From Methylothermaceae bacterium (GTDB lineage: Bacteria; Pseudomonadota; Gammaproteobacteria; Methylococcales; Methylothermaceae): a DNA stretch of 64,000 nt. The translations under genes were made by a program, and so were the position numbers. Below the pieces are notes generated by a model, which saw nothing but the letters and a program-made list of their open reading frames with translations, did no database searches and was not told where the DNA came from. Below, piece after piece: positions 58,324 through 64,000 of the stretch (within the stretch, counting starts at the first letter, position 1; each line of letters begins with the position of its first letter). The DNA lies in contig JALSIB010000043.1 of NCBI GenBank assembly GCA_026981855.1, positions 62,001 through 126,000 of the forward strand. The letters run 5' to 3'.

Positions 58324-59690
58324 CCAAGCCTCTCGCCCTGATCGTCGATGACGAACCCGACATCCTCGAATTGCTGGAACTGACCCTGTCGCGCATGGAC
58401 ATCGACGTCCGCACCGCCGCCAGCGTCGCCGAAGCGGTTCAGTGGTTGAACCGCCAATCTTTCCATTTCTGCCTGACCGATATGCGCCTGCCGGACGGGA
58501 ACGGACTCGATCTGATCGCCCGCATCCAGGAACAGGCCCCGGGCCTGCCGGTTGCCGTCATCACCGCCCACGGCAATATGGACATTGCCGTCAAGGCCCT
58601 GAAACAAGGCGCCTTCGATTTCGTCTCCAAGCCGGTGGATCTGGGCATTCTGCGCCGCCTGGTGGACAGTGCCCTGCGGGTCACCCAGGAAAAAGGCGTC
58701 AAGGACCGGCGATCCCGCGACGTTCTGCTTGGCGAATCCGAATCCATGCGGGACATCCGCTCCAAGATCGTCAAGCTGGCCCGTACCCAGGCCCCGATCT
58801 TCATCAGCGGTGAATCGGGGACGGGCAAGGAACTGGTCGCCCGCCTGATCCACGCCAAGAGCCCCAGAGCGAACATGCCTTTCGTCGCCATCAACTGCGG
58901 CGCGATTCCCTCCGAACTGATGGAAAGCGAGTTTTTCGGTCACAAAAAGGGCAGTTTCTCCGGCGCCGTCGCCGACAAACGCGGCCTGTTTCAGGCCGCC
59001 GACGGTGGAACCCTGTTTCTGGACGAAGTGGCCGATCTGCCTTTGCCGCTGCAGGTGAAGCTGCTGCGGGCGATCCAGGAGAAAAAGGTCCGCCCGGTGG
59101 GGGCCGAGCGCGAAATCCCCATCGATGTGCGCATTCTCAGCGCCACCCACAAGAACCTCGGGAAAATGGTGGAGGAAGGCCGCTTCCGTCAGGATCTCTT
59201 CTACCGTATCAACGTCATCGAGCTCCCCGTCCCCCCTCTCAGGGAAAGGCGCGAGGACATCCCCCTGCTCACCAAGCGCATCCTGTCCCGGCTGGCCCGG
59301 GACAACGGACTGGAATCGCTCGAAATCTCTCCCCAGGCATTGGAGGAGCTTTGCCGTTACGCCTTTCCCGGCAATGTTCGGGAACTGGAAAACATCCTCG
59401 AAAGGGCCGCCGCTTTGTGCGACGATCAACACATCGAACTCGGCGACCTCAACCTTCCCAAAAGCCAGAGCGATGAGACGGCACACCGCCCCATCCCATT
59501 GAATCTTCCTTCTCCGGAGGGCGGATTTTCGCTGGAAGACTATCTGGGGGAAATCGAACGCCACACCATCCTCAATACCCTGGAACAGACCCGCTGGAAC
59601 CGTTCCAAGGCGGCCAGGCAATTGGGGATGACCTTGAGGCAACTGAAGTACCGGTTACAAAAATGGGGGCTTGACGGCGAGGCCCATTGA
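58320..59690 (+). CDS. pilR: Sigma-54 response regulator PilR
   Basis: The 456-residue product has a receiver domain (D54) and AAA+ domain (Walker A GESGTGKE at 164-171, Walker B LFLDEVADL). The Fis-type HTH is at the C-terminus (NRSKAARQLGMTLRQLKYRL). The sigma-54 loop reads GSFSGA (210-215) rather than GAFTGA. PilR activates pilA transcription from a sigma-54 promoter, and one lies 95 bp downstream of this gene. Its stop codon is inside an 18-bp palindrome. Confidence 0.95.
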   Translation: MTKPLALIVDDEPDILELLELTLSRMDIDVRTAASVAEAVQWLNRQSFHFCLTDMRLPDGNGLDLIARIQEQAPGLPVAVITAHGNMDIAVKALKQGAFDFVSKPVDLGILRRLVDSALRVTQEKGVKDRRSRDVLLGESESMRDIRSKIVKLARTQAPIFISGESGTGKELVARLIHAKSPRANMPFVAINCGAIPSELMESEFFGHKKGSFSGAVADKRGLFQAADGGTLFLDEVADLPLPLQVKLLRAIQEKKVRPVGAEREIPIDVRILSATHKNLGKMVEEGRFRQDLFYRINVIELPVPPLRERREDIPLLTKRILSRLARDNGLESLEISPQALEELCRYAFPGNVRELENILERAAALCDDQHIELGDLNLPKSQSDETAHRPIPLNLPSPEGGFSLEDYLGEIERHTILNTLEQTRWNRSKAARQLGMTLRQLKYRLQKWGLDGEAH

Positions 59691-59703
59691 CAATATTGTC
59701 AAT
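59686..59703. promoter_or_regulatory. 18-bp perfect palindrome, candidate PilR binding site
   Basis: ATTGACAATATTGTCAAT is perfectly self-complementary, overlaps the pilR stop and is centred about 115 bp upstream of the predicted pilA transcription start. That is the usual distance for a sigma-54 enhancer site. It contains GACA/TGTC, like the TGTC cores described for Pseudomonas PilR sites. A further dyad, AATG-ACAGG-CATT (59712-59724), carries another GACA. Confidence 0.55.
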
Positions 59704-59784
59704 TTCGGACGCCAATGACAGGCATTCGGCCCGTTATCCTTCCTGGAAACCGCTCGTCCCGTTTAAAATCAATCAGATAGAAAC

Positions 59785-59800
59785 TGGCACGAGACCTGCA
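59785..59800 (+). promoter_or_regulatory. Sigma-54 promoter of pilA
   Basis: TGGCACGAGACCTGCA has the invariant GG and GC elements exactly ten bases apart (-24/-12), one mismatch from TGGCAC-N5-TTGCA. Transcription would start near 59810, about 38 bases before the pilA ATG. This agrees with PilR control of the pilin gene. Confidence 0.85.
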
Positions 59801-59847
59801 ATAAGTTTTATGCAAACTTTTCATCAACCTCGAACGGAGACAACATC

Positions 59848-60261
59848 ATGAGGAAACACGCACAACAAGGCTTCACCCTTATCGAATTGATGATCGTGGT
59901 CGCGATCATCGGGATTCTGGCGGCGATCGCGATTCCGGCGTATCAGGATTACACCGCCAGGGCGCAGGCGGCTGAAGCCACCACCCTCCTCGGCGGCTTG
60001 AAAAGCTCGATCGCGGAATATTACAACACCGAAGGCGCGGCTCCTACCATGGGCGCACTCGGAAACGCGGTCACCACAGGGAAATATATTTCCACGATTG
60101 CCCAAAGCGGCTTCTCCTATACAGCGACTTTCAAAAACAGCGGCGTGAGCTCGAAGCTGAAGAGCAAAACCGTTTCCATGACCTTCAACAGTTCCACCGG
60201 GGCATTCTCCTTCTCGTGCACCGGTATCGACAGCGCCATTCGACCGAAAATCTGCCAATAA
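59848..60261 (+). CDS. pilA: Type IV major pilin PilA
   Basis: The 137-residue prepilin has a short basic leader MRKHAQQG cleaved before phenylalanine by PilD. The conserved helix [20 protein letters not shown] (with Glu5) and YQDYTARAQ follow. Two C-terminal cysteines (FSCTGID and RPKICQ) close the D-region loop. It is the main fibre subunit, with a good GGAGA ribosome site. A membrane GT-C-like gene begins 13 bp after its stop. Confidence 0.95.
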   Translation: MRKHAQQGFTLIELMIVVAIIGILAAIAIPAYQDYTARAQAAEATTLLGGLKSSIAEYYNTEGAAPTMGALGNAVTTGKYISTIAQSGFSYTATFKNSGVSSKLKSKTVSMTFNSSTGAFSFSCTGIDSAIRPKICQ

Positions 60262-60274
60262 ACTCATAAATCGT

Positions 60275-62167
60275 ATGGAATTGTCCGCCATCAAGCGCCG
60301 CCTCCCGGGCGGCGCTTTCCTTTGGACAGCTTTTGCCGCTCTGATTCCACCCCTGGCGCTTTATCTTCCGGGGCTAGGCGGCGGCTTTTACCTCGACGAT
60401 ATTCCAAATCTCGGCCCTCTATCCCAACCGGACCTATCATGGCAGCAATACATACTCAACGGCTTCTCCGGCCCGCTGGGCCGACCGCTTTCCTACCTGA
60501 GTTTCTACCTGCAGCACGCCAGCTATCCGGCACATCCGGCCCATTTCAAGGCGGTCAATCTGGCCATTCACCTTCTCAATACCGCTTTGGTATATTGGCT
60601 AACTTCGAATCTATGTAAAGCAAGAGGGATCGCCGTCACTTGGAAAACCGCTCTCTCCTGTACAATCCTGTGGGGTATTCTGCCGGTTCATATCAGCACG
60701 GTTTTGTATGTCGTGCAGCGGATGACCCTTCTATCCGCTTTTTTCGTCCTGCTTTCCTGCGCCGCATATGTCCATATCCGCCTCAAGCGCATTCCCTGGG
60801 GCAAAATGGATTATATTCTCGCAACCGGATGGGTAGGAGTCGGGTATTTAGGCGTCTTCGCCAAAGAAAACGCCATTCTGACAGGGCTGGCCTTGGCGAG
60901 CCTGGAAGCATTCTTTCTGTCAACACTACCTTGGCGGCCCGCCAGATTATGGCGGTGGATATGCTTTTACTTCCCTTTCCTGATGCTTGTCATACATCTG
61001 ACGGTGCTCCGTGACATCACTGCAGGCTATGCCTCGAGAGATTTCACACTATCTGAACGTCTGCTTACCCAAAGCCGGGTCATATTCGACTACCTCAAAA
61101 TCATCTTGGCGCCCGACCTCAACGATTTGACGCTGTATCATGACAACTTCCCCGTCTCAAGATCGGTCGGTCTTCAAGAACTGTGGTCTCTGACAGGTCT
61201 GGCCACATGCCTCACGCTGATCATCAAGGGACGCCACAGATGGTGGTTTCCCCTTTCCTTCGCATTGACTTGGTTTTTTTCCCTGCACCTTCTGGAATCC
61301 ACCATCATTCCACTTGAAATCTACTTTGAACACAGAAATTATCTGCCATCGGTCGGACTGATTGTGGGACTGTTCTTTCTGGCCAAAGAAGCCATACGAC
61401 GCGCCCAGAAACGGGTTCGCCCCTCTATCCCCCATACAGCCTTAGGTATCATGATGGCATGGATGGCCACCATAACCGCCGTGGAAAGCAAAACCTGGGG
61501 TAATCCTCTGCAATTCGTCAGCGCGGCATGGTACAAAAACCCTGACTCGCTGCGCACCATGCAAGAGCTCTCATCTTTTTATCTCGCCCATAACAAGATA
61601 GGAGTCGCCTATCAACTACAATCCCGATGGAAGCAGGCACATCCCGAAAAATACACGCCGGGCATTGACCTTCGTATTTTGATGCTTTCCTGCCTGGATC
61701 CAAAAATACCCTTTCAATGGGACGAGAACATGCGGCATGCCTTCCTGACCGGCAAACTCGATATGTCCGTTGACGTACTCCAAGAAATCTTGGATCGGAA
61801 AATAGCAGGTCAATGCGAACATTTGAGGTGGCAAGACTACCAAGACATCCTCGACAGCTTTGCCAATAACCCCAATTACCGGAAGAACGGCCGCGTTTTT
61901 CTGTTTCTGAAAAAATTCAAAACCATCTCATCCTACGTAACCGGGGATCTGGAACAGGCCCTGACCACTGTCATCTCAGACATCAATCTGGAAACCGTGG
62001 ACTTCGATTACCTGTTACTGGCGGCCAGTATCGCTTATGAAGCGAATGCAAAGGCCGAATTCAGGAAAGTGGCCACAATCATTCGGGCGCGTTATCCCTA
62101 TGAATGGATAAAATTGGGAAAACACCAAAGGGATCTCGTGCAAAAAATCCACTCCGCTCGACTCTGA
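60275..62167 (+). CDS. TMTC-like polytopic membrane protein, candidate pilin glycosyltransferase
   Basis: The 630-residue product has about ten to twelve membrane helices up to residue 400 and a soluble helical tail of about 220 residues with TPR-like pairs. Features typical of GT-C enzymes are the early FYLDDIPNL (D41, D42) in the first outer loop, GRPLSYLSFYLQ, YVVQRMTLLSAFF and FEHRNYLPSVGL. These recur in TMTC/Wzy-like proteins. Position directly behind pilA suggests it glycosylates pilin, analogous to TfpO/TfpW, but the sequence is not those families. Codon use looks more AT-rich than its neighbours, a hint of transfer. Function is inferred. Confidence 0.65.
   Translation: MELSAIKRRLPGGAFLWTAFAALIPPLALYLPGLGGGFYLDDIPNLGPLSQPDLSWQQYILNGFSGPLGRPLSYLSFYLQHASYPAHPAHFKAVNLAIHLLNTALVYWLTSNLCKARGIAVTWKTALSCTILWGILPVHISTVLYVVQRMTLLSAFFVLLSCAAYVHIRLKRIPWGKMDYILATGWVGVGYLGVFAKENAILTGLALASLEAFFLSTLPWRPARLWRWICFYFPFLMLVIHLTVLRDITAGYASRDFTLSERLLTQSRVIFDYLKIILAPDLNDLTLYHDNFPVSRSVGLQELWSLTGLATCLTLIIKGRHRWWFPLSFALTWFFSLHLLESTIIPLEIYFEHRNYLPSVGLIVGLFFLAKEAIRRAQKRVRPSIPHTALGIMMAWMATITAVESKTWGNPLQFVSAAWYKNPDSLRTMQELSSFYLAHNKIGVAYQLQSRWKQAHPEKYTPGIDLRILMLSCLDPKIPFQWDENMRHAFLTGKLDMSVDVLQEILDRKIAGQCEHLRWQDYQDILDSFANNPNYRKNGRVFLFLKKFKTISSYVTGDLEQALTTVISDINLETVDFDYLLLAASIAYEANAKAEFRKVATIIRARYPYEWIKLGKHQRDLVQKIHSARL
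60293..60323 (+). terminator. Rho-independent terminator for pilA inside the next gene
   Basis: A perfect 10-bp GC-rich stem (AAGCGCCGCC 60293-60302 with GGCGGCGCTT 60308-60317, loop TCCCG) is followed by TCCTTT. It lies 32 bp past the pilA stop, within codons 7-17 of the following membrane-protein gene. It should end most pilA transcripts and let limited read-through into that gene. Confidence 0.7.
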
Positions 62168-62241
62168 AAAGCCATAAGCACTATACAATAATTTCCTGAA
62201 TTCTGAGCCGTATTAAATCAATAGGTTACCCTCAGCAGAGC

Positions 62242-62272
62242 TTGGACAATTTATACTCTGGTGCTTTATACT
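62242..62272 (+). promoter_or_regulatory. Possible sigma-70 promoter for the coiled-coil gene
   Basis: TTGGACA (62242-62248) and TATACT (62267-62272) are spaced about 18 bases within the AT-rich 139-bp gap after the GT-C gene. A start near 62279 would give a leader of about 28 bases. No ribosome site stronger than CGCCCA is visible before the ATG. Confidence 0.4.
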
Positions 62273-62306
62273 GACTCATCACGACGCGTTTTGATTTGGC
62301 CGCCCA

Positions 62307-62798
62307 ATGTCCGTCATCGAGCTTTACGAAAAACTCTCCTCCGCCCCGGACGACAAAACCCGGGCACGCATCATCGCCGAGGCGTTCGAAACCCTGGAAG
62401 AACGTTATCCACGCCTGTCCGATGTCGCGACCCGTCAGGATCTGAGCGAGGCAGAACTCCGCCTGATCAAGGAAATCGAGCAAGTTCGGGCCGAAATCAA
62501 GGAAACCGAACTCAACCTGCAGAAGGAGATCGAGCAGGTACGCGCCGAAATCAAGGAAACCGAACTCAACCTGCAGAAGGAGGTCGAGCAGGTACGCGCC
62601 GAAATCAAGGAAACCGAGCTCAACCTGCAGAAGGAAATCGAGCAGGTTCGGGCTGACCTCCGTCTGGAGATCAAGGCGGTGGAAGTCCGCCTCACGCAGG
62701 CGATCCATCGTCAGACGCTCTGGGTCATCGGGTCAGTTGGCGCCATCATCACCCTGATCCGCTTGATGGAATGGTTCCTGAAGCATCTACCGAACTAG
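62307..62798 (+). CDS. Repeat-containing coiled-coil protein with C-terminal membrane helix
   Basis: The 163-residue product has an N-terminal helical domain (about 1-54), three and a half copies of an 18-residue coiled-coil unit KEIEQVRAEIKETELNLQ (55-117), and a C-terminal membrane helix (about 138-158, LWVIGSVGAIITLIRLM). It resembles DUF1640/CCDC90-like bacterial proteins, whose role is unknown. The 18-residue period equals 7+11, compatible with a continuous coiled coil. Gain or loss of units would change only rod length. Confidence 0.75.
   Translation: MSVIELYEKLSSAPDDKTRARIIAEAFETLEERYPRLSDVATRQDLSEAELRLIKEIEQVRAEIKETELNLQKEIEQVRAEIKETELNLQKEVEQVRAEIKETELNLQKEIEQVRADLRLEIKAVEVRLTQAIHRQTLWVIGSVGAIITLIRLMEWFLKHLPN
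62469..62657 (+). repeat. 54-bp in-frame tandem repeats (3.5 copies)
   Basis: Units at 62469-62522, 62523-62576 and 62577-62630, with a half unit to 62657, are nearly identical at DNA level (few third-position changes, one Ile/Val swap). High DNA identity indicates recent slippage or recombination, so copy number probably varies between strains. Confidence 0.9.
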
Positions 62799-62827
62799 AT
62801 TCTACAGGCGACAGGCGCAGACACCCG

Positions 62828-62854
62828 CCCCCCTTCTGATTTTGAGAAGGGGGG
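62828..62854. terminator. Hairpin between convergent genes
   Basis: A perfect 10-bp stem (CCCCCCTTCT 62828-62837 with AGAAGGGGGG 62845-62854, loop GATTTTG) lies between the coiled-coil gene and the anchored protein gene, which converge here. U-runs are poor on both sides, but position and strength suggest a shared transcript end. Confidence 0.65.
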
Positions 62855-62869
62855 AGATAAAGATAATCG

Positions 62870-63283
62870 TCAGGCCCAGTATTTTCTCAAGGCCTTGAAT
62901 TTTTCCAATGCCTCCTTGACCTTGAGGTTGATCGCCTCGTCCTGGAGTTCGTTGTTCTTGTAGATACGATCCAACAGCCCTTCCTTGACCAAGGCCTCCT
63001 TGAGCCAGCGCTTGGCGAAGCGGTAATTGGTGGGAACTGCCGCGGTTTCACCCGTGTCGGGATGGCGGAACTGCTTCACCCGGGCGATCTCCTCTTCACT
63101 CGGAGCCGCCTCGGCGGTGGTTTCGGCCTCTGCCCCGGGCGCCTGTTCGGCCTGGACGGGAGCCGCCTCCGGTTGGCTTGCGGTCGGTTGCTCGTCACAA
63201 CCGGTTCTCAAGGTGGTGACCACGATGTAAAGGATATACACTACGAACAGGATGGTCAGTCCGGTCATCAATGTCACAATCAT
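62870..63283 (-). CDS. Small membrane-anchored protein of unknown function next to fhcC
   Basis: The 137-residue product has one N-terminal membrane helix (about 1-27), a cysteine just after it (TGCDEQ), a low-complexity Ala/Glu/Pro/Gln linker (about 31-65) and a compact helical C-terminal domain. That domain (about 68-137) contains FRHPDTGETAAVPTNYRFAKRW and several lysine/glutamate helices. I do not recognise the family. It lies 54 bp downstream of fhcC on the same strand and may be cotranscribed with the C1 genes. Confidence 0.7.
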   Translation of the reverse strand: MIVTLMTGLTILFVVYILYIVVTTLRTGCDEQPTASQPEAAPVQAEQAPGAEAETTAEAAPSEEEIARVKQFRHPDTGETAAVPTNYRFAKRWLKEALVKEGLLDRIYKNNELQDEAINLKVKEALEKFKALRKYWA

Positions 63284-63337
63284 CGGTTTCCTCCCCTTTG
63301 CACTGCTGAATGGATCTTATATTTTTACTTGGGTTGG

Positions 63338-64000
63338 TCAATCGACTCTGACCAATATCTCCCCTCTGCCGACCGATCCCAGATCACCTCCATAGCGGTG
63401 AACGCGGTTGAAAGTGTTTCCAGGTTCCGAAAAACGGCTGCCGAGCGGCCTCAACGCCGCGAACCACAAAGGCAGATAGGACAGCGTATGGGTACCGCAA
63501 TCTCCGAAGGTGGGTGGAATGTGCCTGGGCCTTTGCCACAGGAGCAAAGTTCCACGGCGCAAGGCGTATCCTGGATAATCACCGGTCGTCCCCATCACTG
63601 CAATCGTACCAGCAATCATCCGTGAGGCACAGTAATGACCCACATTTCCTTCGACCAGGATGATGCCCCGCCGCATTTCATCGCCACAACGATCTCCGGC
63701 GTTTCCTTTCACCAACACGACCCCGCCGCGCATCCCCCGTTTGTTTCCAGGGAGGGCCGCGCCCAAGAAATCACCGGCGTCCCCATCGATCCGGATCGTT
63801 CCACCCCGCATCTGGCAGGCGGAAAAGATACCGGTGTTTCCGGTCACCTCGATGGAACCGGATTTCAGCCCCATTCCAAGATACGCCCCGGCATCCCCTT
63901 TCACTTTGATGTCCATCTCCGAGGCGTCCCTGCCGATGTAGTCCAGCCGATCACAGGCACGTTCGATGGTCAGCCTGGAAGGATCGCCCGGCTGAATGTC
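63338..64000 (-). CDS. fhcC: Formylmethanofuran formyltransferase/hydrolase complex subunit C, partial
   Basis: The frame stays open to the window edge, so the N-terminus is missing; 220 residues are visible (an internal ATG at 63916 is not the start). Repeated beta-helix turns of the GxxGxxxG kind are seen: KGDAGAYLGMGL, TGNTGIFSACQM, DGDAGDFLGAALPG, KGNAGDRCGDEM and EGNVGHYCASRM. This is typical of FwdC/FhcC and glutamate synthase alpha C-terminal domains. GDPSRLTIERACDRLDYIG near the visible start is FhcC-like. The Fhc complex releases formate from formyl-H4MPT via methanofuran in methylotrophs. Its subunit A, B and D genes probably lie beyond the edge. Confidence 0.92.
   Translation of the reverse strand, partial: DIQPGDPSRLTIERACDRLDYIGRDASEMDIKVKGDAGAYLGMGLKSGSIEVTGNTGIFSACQMRGGTIRIDGDAGDFLGAALPGNKRGMRGGVVLVKGNAGDRCGDEMRRGIILVEGNVGHYCASRMIAGTIAVMGTTGDYPGYALRRGTLLLWQRPRHIPPTFGDCGTHTLSYLPLWFAALRPLGSRFSEPGNTFNRVHRYGGDLGSVGRGEILVRVD

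Noticed and set aside
62469-62657. Tandem repeats as a CRISPR array
   Set aside because: Units are contiguous without spacers, are in frame and encode a coiled coil.

Overview
The window is a dense stretch of gammaproteobacterial chromosome. It codes on both strands, with short gaps, many 4-17 bp gene overlaps and no tRNA, rRNA, insertion sequence or CRISPR array that I can see. The last gene, cut by the right edge, is subunit C of the formylmethanofuran formyltransferase/hydrolase complex. That enzyme belongs to the tetrahydromethanopterin route of formaldehyde oxidation, so the host is very probably a methylotroph or methanotroph, likely in or near Methylococcales. An NhaD-type Na+/H+ antiporter and a glucosylglycerate synthase/phosphorylase pair suggest it copes with salt.

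Layout. 1-288 is non-coding and holds a 23-bp perfect inverted repeat. 289-3871 (-) is phoU-bamA-skp. 3939-11542 (-) holds the PEP-CTERM/XrtA-type regulatory genes prsK, prsR and prsT, with their polyprenyl-phosphate sugar transferase. 11904-16622 (+) is a chain of overlapping genes: nucleotide-sugar dehydrogenase, UDP-sugar epimerase, mobB, moeA, bioD. 16704-19101 (-) is an ArsR regulator, a rhodanese, secB and gpsA; envC and ctpA (+) follow. 22073-24203 (-) is a siroheme sulfite/nitrite reductase with its DUF934 partner. Then come nhaD (+), ampG and xthA (-), and pilB-pilC-pilD-coaE-hemW (+). 33747-42022 is the pyrE / argB-algC-dut-coaBC / radC / purC neighbourhood, an order I recall from Pseudomonas. 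42090-45544 (+) holds djlA, a small acidic protein, yajQ and a GH13 sugar phosphorylase. 45582-50223 (-) holds a glucosyl-3-phosphoglycerate synthase-like enzyme, a Uma2 nuclease and uvrA. A YajR-like transporter, ssb and a hemolysin III protein (+) are followed by sucC-sucD-nadE (-). pilS-pilR-pilA and a large GT-C-like membrane protein (+) come next, then a repeat-bearing coiled-coil protein, a small anchored protein and fhcC.

How it fits together. Type IV pilus parts are in two places: the assembly ATPase, platform protein and prepilin peptidase at 28-32 kb, and the two-component system with the major pilin at 57-60 kb. The pilin gene has a clear sigma-54 promoter, as expected for a PilR target, and a palindrome about 110 bp upstream of the predicted start. 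The prs genes and sugar transferase point to an exopolysaccharide/PEP-CTERM programme whose sortase is not in the window.

Points most worth a second look: an AlgC homologue whose substrate-contact loops are extensively changed; a strong terminator hairpin inside the first codons of the putative pilin glycosyltransferase; the convergent glucosylglycerate make/break pair; a three-site DnaA-box-like cluster before pyrE; and a 61-bp tail-to-tail overlap of radC and purC.
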